Assembly (NCBI GenBank): GCA_946480515.1
Contig: CAMLKX010000008.1
Coordinates: forward strand, 1 to 19,596
Source of the DNA: an uncultured Sphingomonadaceae bacterium
Lineage (GTDB): Bacteria > Pseudomonadota > Alphaproteobacteria > Sphingomonadales > Sphingomonadaceae
Reading direction: 5' to 3'
DNA length: 19,596 nucleotides
Shown here one piece after another: positions 13,884 to 19,596 of this stretch. A program made the position numbers and the translations under genes. The notes under the pieces were generated by a model. The model was not told where the DNA came from, did no database searches, and saw nothing but the letters and a program-made list of their open reading frames with translations. How positions within the stretch are numbered: position 1 is the first letter of the stretch; the number at the start of each line of letters is the position of its first letter.

Positions 13884-14996
13884 ATGGGGCAGCCCACCCC
13901 GGAGCAGCTCTCGTCATTGCTCGAGGCGCTGTTCGGAGGGCTGCTCCACGCTGACCCCTGGTCTGAGTTTCTGCGTCGCCTTGCCGACCAAGCTGGCGCG
14001 ACCTATGCGACATTGCTGCTAACCGGACCCGGCTTCGATGCTCCCGGGACGATCGTCACACCGGATGCCAACCCGCGAACCGCGGAAGATTATGCAGAGG
14101 GCATGTTCGCTGCCGATCCGTTCGTCGGCCTTCCGGAAGGGAAGGTGGTCACCTTCGCCGAGTTCGTCGAGAATGTAGACCCTGCGTTCCAGCATTTCCT
14201 GGAAACGAGCGGGAGCGGCCAAATCCTCGGAGTGGACTTGCGAACCTCCGCCGGTTCTGAAGCGCGGCTGCGGCTGACCCGGCATCACGACCTCGCTCCG
14301 TTCGAACCGGGTGAACGGGAATTGGTTGCCGGTTTGGTTCCTCACATCAGAATTGCCCTGGCACTCTTCGCTCAAATGGAATCGAGCGCGGCGGAGCAGG
14401 GGGTATACCAAAGCGCATTCGGAGGCCTGGCCTTCGCAAGCTTGATGCTCGATCGGACCGGGAAGGTCGTGCGGAGCAATGATGCCGCTCAGCGCCTGCT
14501 TGCTTCTCAGTCCGGCCTGGCGATCCGCGGAGAAAAGTTGGCTATGGCTGATCGGCAGGCGTCAGCGATTATCCAGAGTATGTTGGCCAATCTTGATGGA
14601 TCAGACGGGCCGGTGCGATTCCGGATCGATCCCCATGGGGAGGCGCCGGAACTGTCCGCCGTTGCAACCCCGCTGTCACGGCGCTCCTTCATGTCGGAGG
14701 GCGAACCGGTGCTGGCGCTGTTCATTGCGGATCCGGCTCAACCCGCGGAGGTCAATCCGGAAGCGCTTCGGGACATTTTTCAGCTGACACCAACCGAGGC
14801 GCAGATCACTGCTGAGCTTGCCGCCGGGGCCTCCCTGGTCGAAGTTGCACGATTGCTCGACATGGCTCACAACACTGCGCGCTCCCATCTGCGATCGATT
14901 TTCGCGAAAACTGGGGCCAGACGGCAATCACAGCTTGTCCACCTGGTTCGCTCCAGCACCGCTGGGGTGGCTTCGCACCATCGCGGAGGCGCATAA
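13884..14996 (+). CDS. LuxR-type (GerE HTH) transcriptional regulator
   Basis: The 370-residue protein ends with a LuxR-type helix-turn-helix at about 299-355 (LTPTEAQITAELAAGASLVE, then VARLLDMAHNTARSHLRSIF). The N-terminal 160 residues are of no family I can name. A PAS-like segment lies around 178-235 (FGGLAFASLMLDRTGKVVRS). There is no receiver domain with a phosphorylatable Asp, so it is not a classical response regulator; ligand sensing by the N-terminal part is a fair guess. It starts 6 bp after the aldo/keto reductase stop; a TTG at 13878 is an alternative start two codons earlier, and neither has a good Shine-Dalgarno, which suggests translational coupling. It is the only regulator in the window and probably controls the cluster. 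Confidence 0.86.
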   Translation: MGQPTPEQLSSLLEALFGGLLHADPWSEFLRRLADQAGATYATLLLTGPGFDAPGTIVTPDANPRTAEDYAEGMFAADPFVGLPEGKVVTFAEFVENVDPAFQHFLETSGSGQILGVDLRTSAGSEARLRLTRHHDLAPFEPGERELVAGLVPHIRIALALFAQMESSAAEQGVYQSAFGGLAFASLMLDRTGKVVRSNDAAQRLLASQSGLAIRGEKLAMADRQASAIIQSMLANLDGSDGPVRFRIDPHGEAPELSAVATPLSRRSFMSEGEPVLALFIADPAQPAEVNPEALRDIFQLTPTEAQITAELAAGASLVEVARLLDMAHNTARSHLRSIFAKTGARRQSQLVHLVRSSTAGVASHHRGGA

Positions 14997-15028
14997 CCCC
15001 CAATTTCGCATGCAGAGGAGACTGATCC

Positions 15029-15832
15029 ATGGGCGAACTATCGGCGCGGAGAGCATTTGTAACCGGGTCAAGTTCGGGCATCGGCGCGGAGAGCGCGCGG
15101 GCTCTCGCTTCTGCGGGCGCAGCCATCATTCTTCATGGCCGGGACGCGGGCAAGCTGGCCCGGGTCGCGGAAGAATTGCGCGCCGTCGGCGTCGAGGTTG
15201 CAAGCGTCACCGGCGCGCTTGATGACTTGGACACAGCACGTGACGTCGCGGCGCAGGCGCTATCCTTGGGCCCGATCGACATTCTCGTGAATTGTGCCGG
15301 AGGAGCAGCTGCCGGTGGAGGGACCGCCAGGTTCTTCGAGGCAACTCCAGAGGACTGGCTCGCCTCGTTTCGGGCCAACGTTCTCTCCACGGTGACAATT
15401 ACTCAGGCGATCGTTCCAGGGATGATCGAGCGCAATTGGGGACGGGTGATTTCTATCGCGAGCGGGATCGTGGATAATCCCGTTTCGACCATCCCCGACT
15501 ACAAAGCAGCCAAGACTGCTTTGGTGGCGTTCACTACCAGCCTGGCGGTGGAACTGCGCGGTACCTTTGTCACGGCCAACGTGATCAGCCCCGGCTTCAT
15601 TGCGACCGAGGGCCTTCGCGGATGGATCGAAAGTCAAGCATCGGCCAAGGGTTGGGGAACGACCTGGGACGAGATCGAAACGAACGCGGCGCAGGATGTT
15701 TTCCCTGCGCTGGTTCCGCGGCTCGGACGAGCCAACGACATTGCGAGGACAGTGGCGTTTCTCGCAAGCCCGAGCGCGGATTTCATCACCGGGGTCCATC
15801 TTCGGATCGACGGAGGGCTAGCAATCGCCTGA
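15029..15832 (+). CDS. Short-chain dehydrogenase/reductase, NADP-type features
   Basis: The 267-residue SDR has TGSSSGIG (12-19), NCAG (88-91), S145 in ISIASG, and Y158-x3-K162 in YKAAK. R38 in HGRD after the second strand suggests NADP(H), in contrast to the NAD-type SDR at 10207-10950. The last part has FLASPSADFITGVHLRIDGG. A variable C-terminal insertion (around 196-222, WIESQASAKGWGTTWDEIET) lies where SDRs bind substrate. GAGGAGA 7 nt before the ATG is a strong start signal. It is 32 bp after the regulator gene and 79 bp before the LLM gene, likely in one transcript. Substrate unknown. Confidence 0.93.
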   Translation: MGELSARRAFVTGSSSGIGAESARALASAGAAIILHGRDAGKLARVAEELRAVGVEVASVTGALDDLDTARDVAAQALSLGPIDILVNCAGGAAAGGGTARFFEATPEDWLASFRANVLSTVTITQAIVPGMIERNWGRVISIASGIVDNPVSTIPDYKAAKTALVAFTTSLAVELRGTFVTANVISPGFIATEGLRGWIESQASAKGWGTTWDEIETNAAQDVFPALVPRLGRANDIARTVAFLASPSADFITGVHLRIDGGLAIA

Positions 15833-15911
15833 TCCTGGCGATCATCCAAATGGACGATGCGCAAGGCCGGTCTCCCGCTAGGATGACGAGAAAGGATTTA
15901 GGAGAGAACTG

Positions 15912-17054
15912 ATGCGATTCTCGATCATCTATGAAGCCCAGATGGTGGATACCTCCCGCGAAAATGAGCAGCAGCTTTTCCGCGACATGGTCGAGCAGTG
16001 CGTATTTGCCGAGGAGATGGGTTTCGACACGATTTGGGCCGTCGAACACACCGCGCTGACGCAATATGCGCATATGTCTGCGCCGGAAACCTTCCTTGCC
16101 TTCATCGCGGGGAAAACGGAGCGCATCGGCATTGGCCATGGCGTGGTCTGCCTGCCGCCGGCGATGAACCATCCGGTCAAGGTCGCCGAACGAATTGCAA
16201 TGCTCGATATCTTGTCGAATGGCCGCGTTCATTTCGGCATGGGCAAAGGCGGCACCCAGCAGGAGGCTGGCACCTTCGGCTATGACCTCAGCGAACTTCA
16301 GCCGATGATCGATGAGAGCATGTACCTGATCCCCAAAATCCTGAAGGACGGGGAGGTCGAGCACGACGGGGAATATGTGAAAATTCCGCGCCGGCCAATC
16401 CATCCGAGCCCGCTGCAGAACCCGCATCCCCCGATCTACATGGCCTGCACTCGCCCCGAGACTTTGGTCACCGCTGGGTCGCGCGGGATCGGCGCACTGG
16501 TCATGGGATTTTCAGGCCCGGACAACATCGCCGAGAAAAATGCGGCTTACCGCGCTGCCTTCGCCAGCCGCAAATCCGAGGATCAGGTTGGATTCCGTCC
16601 GACGGAGCATTTGGCTGCCTTGTGTCCAGCCATCGTGCTCGACGATCGCGAACAGGCGCGGCGGATCGGCCTTCGTGGTCAACGCTTCTTTGTCGAGGCA
16701 ATTGCTCACTGGTACCAGGGCGGACCCAAGCCCACGGTCGACGAAAGCCTGTCGGGCGATGAGCAGGCCGCAATCCTGACCAAGGAAAAGGAAGAGGTCG
16801 TCGCCTATCTGTCCGCGGAGAAGATCACGGTGAATGACGCCGTGACCAACATCTACGGGATTGCCGAAGACGCGTACGGAACTCCGGAAGATTGCATCCA
16901 CTACGTCTCGCGCCTGTTCGAAGCCGGTGCGGACGAGATTTTGTTCATCTTCCAGATGGGCGGGATTCCGCACGAGGCGATCATGCAGACCATTCGCAAC
17001 ATCGGGGAAAAGGTCATCCCGCACTTTCGGGAGCGCGCTCTGGCTGCTGAGTAA
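15912..17054 (+). CDS. LLM-class flavin-dependent oxidoreductase (luciferase-like)
   Basis: This 380-residue protein matches the bacterial-luciferase-like family: AEEMGFDTIWAVEHT with the E45-H46 pair, then ERIGIGHGVVCLPPAMNHPV, LDILSNGRVHFGMGKGG, and later GTPEDCIHYVSRLFEAGADE near the C-terminus. Members use FMNH2 (or F420 in other lineages) to oxygenate ketones, aldehydes, sulfonates or aromatic rings; here FMN with a separate reductase is most likely, since sphingomonads are not known for F420 use. No flavin reductase gene is seen. AGGAGA 6 nt before the ATG fixes the start. It may be a second Baeyer-Villiger or ring-opening oxygenase for the pathway. Confidence 0.92.
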   Translation: MRFSIIYEAQMVDTSRENEQQLFRDMVEQCVFAEEMGFDTIWAVEHTALTQYAHMSAPETFLAFIAGKTERIGIGHGVVCLPPAMNHPVKVAERIAMLDILSNGRVHFGMGKGGTQQEAGTFGYDLSELQPMIDESMYLIPKILKDGEVEHDGEYVKIPRRPIHPSPLQNPHPPIYMACTRPETLVTAGSRGIGALVMGFSGPDNIAEKNAAYRAAFASRKSEDQVGFRPTEHLAALCPAIVLDDREQARRIGLRGQRFFVEAIAHWYQGGPKPTVDESLSGDEQAAILTKEKEEVVAYLSAEKITVNDAVTNIYGIAEDAYGTPEDCIHYVSRLFEAGADEILFIFQMGGIPHEAIMQTIRNIGEKVIPHFRERALAAE

Positions 17055-17067
17055 CGAAGGCGCTCGG

Positions 17068-17093
17068 GTGACACGTCCTCCATGCCGTGTCAC
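17068..17093 (+). other. Hairpin with perfect 8-bp arms GTGACACG/CGTGTCAC
   Basis: The inverted repeat has a 10-nt loop and starts 13 bp after the LLM stop, in the 77-bp gap before the SRPBCC gene. There is no following T-run, so it is not a standard intrinsic terminator. It may stabilise the upstream mRNA 3' end, lower read-through, or be a protein-binding site. Confidence 0.55.
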
Positions 17094-17131
17094 TGTCGCC
17101 GAACCTTTGCGGCCGTACCGGAGAGAAAAGT

Positions 17132-17647
17132 ATGTCAGAGCAGCGTTACGACCCGTTTGCGATCTACGATCCTGCAATCCTGGTGGCATCGGATCCGATT
17201 GAGATTGACGCTCCGGCATCGGTCGTCTGGGAAGTGCTGACGGACATGCCCAACTATGGGCTCTGGAACCCCTTTTGCGTTCGCGCCGAGTCGACGTTGG
17301 AGATGGGTGCTCCGGTCCACATGAGCCTCGTCAACTATGCCAATCCCGGCACTTTGGCTCCGAATACGGAATATGTCTGCGCCTTCGAACCCGAGCGGCT
17401 CCTGTCTTGGGAGCTCCCCTACACCGATGAGTGGCCCTATCCGGCGCGCCGCGACCAAATGATTGAGTCACTTGGACCAGACCGCTGTCGCTACCAGTCG
17501 ACGGATGCCTTCACCGGGGAGAACGGCATCCACGTGATGCGCTATGCAGGGCCGTGGGTCACTCGCGCATTCAACGATACCGCACGGGCGCTAAAGACCC
17601 GCGCTGAGATGCTGCACGCGGGTCGGAAGGGCCAGCCGGCGAGCTAG
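17132..17647 (+). CDS. SRPBCC-family (START-like) protein
   Basis: The 171-residue protein shows the SRPBCC start: DPIEIDAPASVVWEVLTDMP followed by NYGLWNPFC, then FEPERLLSWELPYTDEWP, and a long C-terminal helix (VTRAFNDTARALKTRAEML). The fold makes a deep hydrophobic pocket and is found in polyketide cyclases/aromatases and lipid-binding proteins; the specific role here is unknown. The ATG at 17132 has GGAGAG about 6 nt upstream; a longer frame from 17087 has none and would run through the hairpin. Its TAG shares a CTAG with the stop of the opposing TIM-barrel gene. Confidence 0.87.
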   Translation: MSEQRYDPFAIYDPAILVASDPIEIDAPASVVWEVLTDMPNYGLWNPFCVRAESTLEMGAPVHMSLVNYANPGTLAPNTEYVCAFEPERLLSWELPYTDEWPYPARRDQMIESLGPDRCRYQSTDAFTGENGIHVMRYAGPWVTRAFNDTARALKTRAEMLHAGRKGQPAS

Positions 17648-18465
17648 GCAGCCGCGATCGTCTCGATCGTTGCGCGCATCCCATCGACGGCTCGCCGGGC
17701 GCGTTCCAGGACCGGGATTCCGACCTGGATCGCATCCTCCTGCGGCAGTTCGACGCTGACGGCGCAATTGCTCGGTAGCGCTTCGTAGAAGCCGGCGATG
17801 TCGAACACTCCGCCGCCTGCCAGCAGCCGCTGGGAAGATGCTTCATAATCCCACTGGGTGGGCTCGTAGAATTCAGGACCGTCGCACAATTGTCCGTAGA
17901 GAATTCGATCAGCAGGAGCGGCTGCGAGGTCTGCGGTTCTGCCGCCCGACCGAACCAGGTGCAGCAGGTCGACGTTGACCCCCACGTTCGGCGCCTTCCC
18001 GTCAACGATGGCGAGTGCCGCATCAAGCGATTTGACCTGCGACAGCGGATAAAACTCAACCACGACGCCCAATCCAAATGACCCCGCGAGCTCGCAGAAT
18101 TGCGTGAACTTGTCCTCGCGCCGCGCTGGGTCGCGGTCATAGACAAGTGCGTTGACAGCCTTGGCGCCGAGCGTGGACGCGCACTCCAGGGCACGCCGGA
18201 ACTGGCTGACCTCTGTGCGCCCCGCGAGGGTGAAGGGGTAGGCGACGTCCAGCGACACTCCAAGGTCGCGCAACCTGATGCTTGTCTCCCGCAGCTGACC
18301 CGAATCGCCATAAAGATCGAAGTGAGGCAAGCGGGGAAGAACCTCCATCGGTTCCAGGAACATGCAAACGGCATCGCATCCGGTTGCTCTTGCCACCTCG
18401 ACCAGTTCGCTTGGAGTGGTGTCCACTACCGTGATGTGATCGAGGGCTAAACGCTGCACCGTCAT
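17644..18465 (-). CDS. Xylose-isomerase-like TIM-barrel protein (sugar phosphate isomerase/epimerase family)
   Basis: This 273-residue protein resembles the AP-endonuclease-2/xylose-isomerase-like TIM-barrel family. Candidate metal ligands appear in order: E137 (VVVEFYP), D166-x-x-H169 (NVDLLHL), Q192 (YGQLCDGP) and E239 (SVELPQ). Family members isomerise or epimerise sugars and sugar-like acids or act as hydrolases. Sphingomonad degradation clusters often carry such genes without a proven role. The ATG at 18463-18465 is preceded directly by AAAGG, which is too close. A GTG at 18457-18459 would have ideal spacing, so the start may be two codons later. A longer reading to 18879 would run across the divergent promoter and into the crotonase gene, so it is rejected. 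Confidence 0.82.
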   Translation of the reverse strand: MTVQRLALDHITVVDTTPSELVEVARATGCDAVCMFLEPMEVLPRLPHFDLYGDSGQLRETSIRLRDLGVSLDVAYPFTLAGRTEVSQFRRALECASTLGAKAVNALVYDRDPARREDKFTQFCELAGSFGLGVVVEFYPLSQVKSLDAALAIVDGKAPNVGVNVDLLHLVRSGGRTADLAAAPADRILYGQLCDGPEFYEPTQWDYEASSQRLLAGGGVFDIAGFYEALPSNCAVSVELPQEDAIQVGIPVLERARRAVDGMRATIETIAAA

Positions 18466-18486
18466 CCTTTCGCTTGTGAGACCTTC

Positions 18487-18507
18487 CTTGCCGCCGTAGC
18501 GGCGAAG
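18487..18507. promoter_or_regulatory. Interrupted inverted repeat in the TIM-barrel/crotonase divergent spacer
   Basis: CTTGCCGC (18487-18494) and GCGGC-G-AAG (18499-18507) are complementary over 8 bp with one bulged G and a CGTA spacer. It sits centrally in the 69-bp gap between two divergent start codons, where it could be a shared operator. It might also be chance symmetry in GC-rich DNA. Confidence 0.3.
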
Positions 18508-18534
18508 CGCAAGACTGGCGTTCAGGAGCAAGGA

Positions 18535-19410
18535 ATGACCGACTACACCACCATCCGATATGAGGTTGACGGGGACGGGATCCTGCTGCTGACGCTGGCC
18601 CGCCCGGATAAGCTGAATGCGTTTACAGTGACCATGTGCGACGAGCTGGTCGACGCCTATGGGCGAGCCAGCAGCGACGACTCGGTCCGAGCGATCGTGG
18701 TGACCGGTGAAGGCCGCGCCTTCTGCGCCGGAATGGATCTGTCGGTTGGCGGCAATGTGTTCGGCCTCGACGAAAGCTTGACGCCGACAATGGCTGACTT
18801 GCGGGAGCGAGCCGATGATCCGGCGATCTTCCGCGGCGTCCGCGACACCGGCGGGCGAGTCGCGCTCGCCATGTACCATTGCTTGAAGCCGATTGTGGGA
18901 GCGGTGAACGGAGTTGCGGTGGGCATCGGTTCAACCATGCTGCTGCCGATGGATTTCCGCTTTGCTGCCGAGGGGGCGCGGTTCGGCTTCGTGTTCGGCA
19001 AGCTGGGGATCACGCTCGAAGCCTGTTCGAGCTGGTTCCTGCCGCGCATCGTGGGAATCGAGCAAGCATTGGAGTGGGCTTACACGGCTGCAATCTTTGA
19101 TGCCGAGGAGGCGCTGGCCAAGGGTCTGATCCGCGGGATTCATCCTGCCGACCGACTCGTCGAGGAAGCAAGCGCGTTCGCGCGGTCTCTGGTCAAAGAC
19201 CGATCGCCCGTTTCGGTCGCCCTGATGCGCCAGATGATCTACCGGAACAGCGCTCAACCCAATCCGTTCGAGGCTCATCAGGTGGAGTCGCTCGCGGTGT
19301 TCTACACCAGCATTGCCGACGGGAAGGAAGGCGTGCAGGCGTTCCTGGAGAAGCGGCCTGCGCAGTTCCGCGGGAAGGCGTCGCAAATGCCCCCGTTTTT
19401 CCCCTGGTGA
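18535..19410 (+). CDS. Enoyl-CoA hydratase/isomerase (crotonase) family protein
   Basis: The 291-residue protein has crotonase landmarks: LARPDKLNAF (21-30), the oxyanion-hole segment GRAFCAGMDL (60-69), and NGVAVGIGSTM (125-135). KLGITLEACSSWFLPRIVG follows (156-174) with E162, and E180 comes later in ALEWAYTA. By a by-eye alignment with rat enoyl-CoA hydratase, the first catalytic glutamate (E144) is replaced by F154, while the second (E164) corresponds to E180. It may therefore be an isomerase or hydrolase-like member rather than a standard hydratase. AGGAG stands 7 nt before the ATG. It is followed after 22 bp by the acyl-CoA ligase start, which suits a CoA-thioester pathway. Confidence 0.93.
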   Translation: MTDYTTIRYEVDGDGILLLTLARPDKLNAFTVTMCDELVDAYGRASSDDSVRAIVVTGEGRAFCAGMDLSVGGNVFGLDESLTPTMADLRERADDPAIFRGVRDTGGRVALAMYHCLKPIVGAVNGVAVGIGSTMLLPMDFRFAAEGARFGFVFGKLGITLEACSSWFLPRIVGIEQALEWAYTAAIFDAEEALAKGLIRGIHPADRLVEEASAFARSLVKDRSPVSVALMRQMIYRNSAQPNPFEAHQVESLAVFYTSIADGKEGVQAFLEKRPAQFRGKASQMPPFFPW

Positions 19411-19432
19411 TGATCGGCCCCGAGCGGCTTCG

Positions 19433-19596
19433 ATGGCACGTCCGTCAGACGTTCTGAAACTCCGCCATGAGGTTCACCACGGGCGGGTCGTGCGGGCCTA
19501 CGTCGGCCGGCCTGACAATGTGTCCGCCATGTTCGCGCAAGCGGTCGGCCGAGCAGCGGACACAACGGCATGCGTCGATGGCGACGACCGGCCCAC
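19433..19596 (+). CDS. Probable AMP-binding acyl-CoA ligase, N-terminal fragment
   Basis: Only 54 complete codons lie in the window, open to the right edge. The segment GRVVRAYVGRPDNVSAMF (17-34), followed by QAVGRAADTTACVDGDDRP, matches the usual N-terminus of class I adenylate-forming enzymes, where a short lead is followed by 'avar..d..Alvdgd'. The AMP-binding signature itself lies beyond the window. It begins 22 bp after the crotonase stop on the same strand. It would activate a carboxylic acid to its CoA ester for the crotonase. The Shine-Dalgarno is weak (GAGCGG). The call rests on a short stretch and is moderately sure. Confidence 0.62.
   Translation, partial: MARPSDVLKLRHEVHHGRVVRAYVGRPDNVSAMFAQAVGRAADTTACVDGDDRP

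Noticed and set aside
18466..18879. N-terminal extension of the TIM-barrel protein
   Set aside because: It would cross the divergent spacer and the crotonase start; the added residues have no family resemblance.
1..19596. Mobile elements, CRISPR arrays, tRNA or rRNA genes
   Set aside because: No transposase or integrase motif, direct-repeat array, tRNA-like cloverleaf or rRNA sequence was recognised on either strand.

Overview
The window looks like chromosomal or plasmid DNA of an alphaproteobacterium of the sphingomonad group (Sphingomonas, Novosphingobium, Sphingobium or a relative). The basis is GC-rich coding, a large TonB-dependent receptor with the typical sphingomonad 'DIIVTAQRREER' TonB-box/plug start, and a dense mix of oxidoreductases, CoA-pathway enzymes and small NTF2-like/EthD/SRPBCC proteins, as is usual in sphingomonad degradation clusters. 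No rRNA, tRNA, transposase, integrase or CRISPR array was seen. The naming is recognition-based; no search was run.

Layout. Positions 1-5797 form a five-gene minus-strand operon, read right to left: a TauD/TfdA-type dioxygenase, a Coq4-like protein, a D-aminoacylase-like amidohydrolase, an EthD-like protein and a Baeyer-Villiger-type flavin monooxygenase cut off by the window start. The first two genes overlap or nearly abut, two later genes share ATGA, and an internal promoter/operator candidate lies before the monooxygenase. A 501-bp divergent region separates this operon from a TonB-dependent receptor (6299-8935) closed by a good intrinsic terminator. Then come two convergent SnoaL/NTF2-like genes, an NAD-type SDR, and a minus-strand cytochrome P450 plus [2Fe-2S] ferredoxin operon. 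A plus-strand run follows: aldo/keto reductase, LuxR-type regulator, second SDR, LLM flavin oxidoreductase and SRPBCC protein. The right end has a minus-strand TIM-barrel protein, a plus-strand enoyl-CoA hydratase/isomerase, and the first 54 codons of a probable acyl-CoA ligase.

Taken together this reads as an uptake-and-catabolism cluster for a hydrophobic, probably cyclic (aromatic, terpenoid or steroid-like) compound. The receptor would import it. The P450/ferredoxin, TauD-type dioxygenase, LLM enzyme and BVMO would oxygenate it, and the SDRs and aldo/keto reductase would interconvert alcohols and ketones. The amidohydrolase could hydrolyse a product, and the ligase and crotonase would carry acids into a CoA-bound beta-oxidation-like route. 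The substrate cannot be read from the sequence. The most unusual component is the Coq4-like protein, which keeps the complete HDxxH-x11-E metal motif but sits in a catabolic operon rather than with ubiquinone genes. Other notable points are two pairs of convergent genes whose stop codons share one CTAG tetranucleotide, and a P450 that resembles CYP51 overall but lacks its signature.
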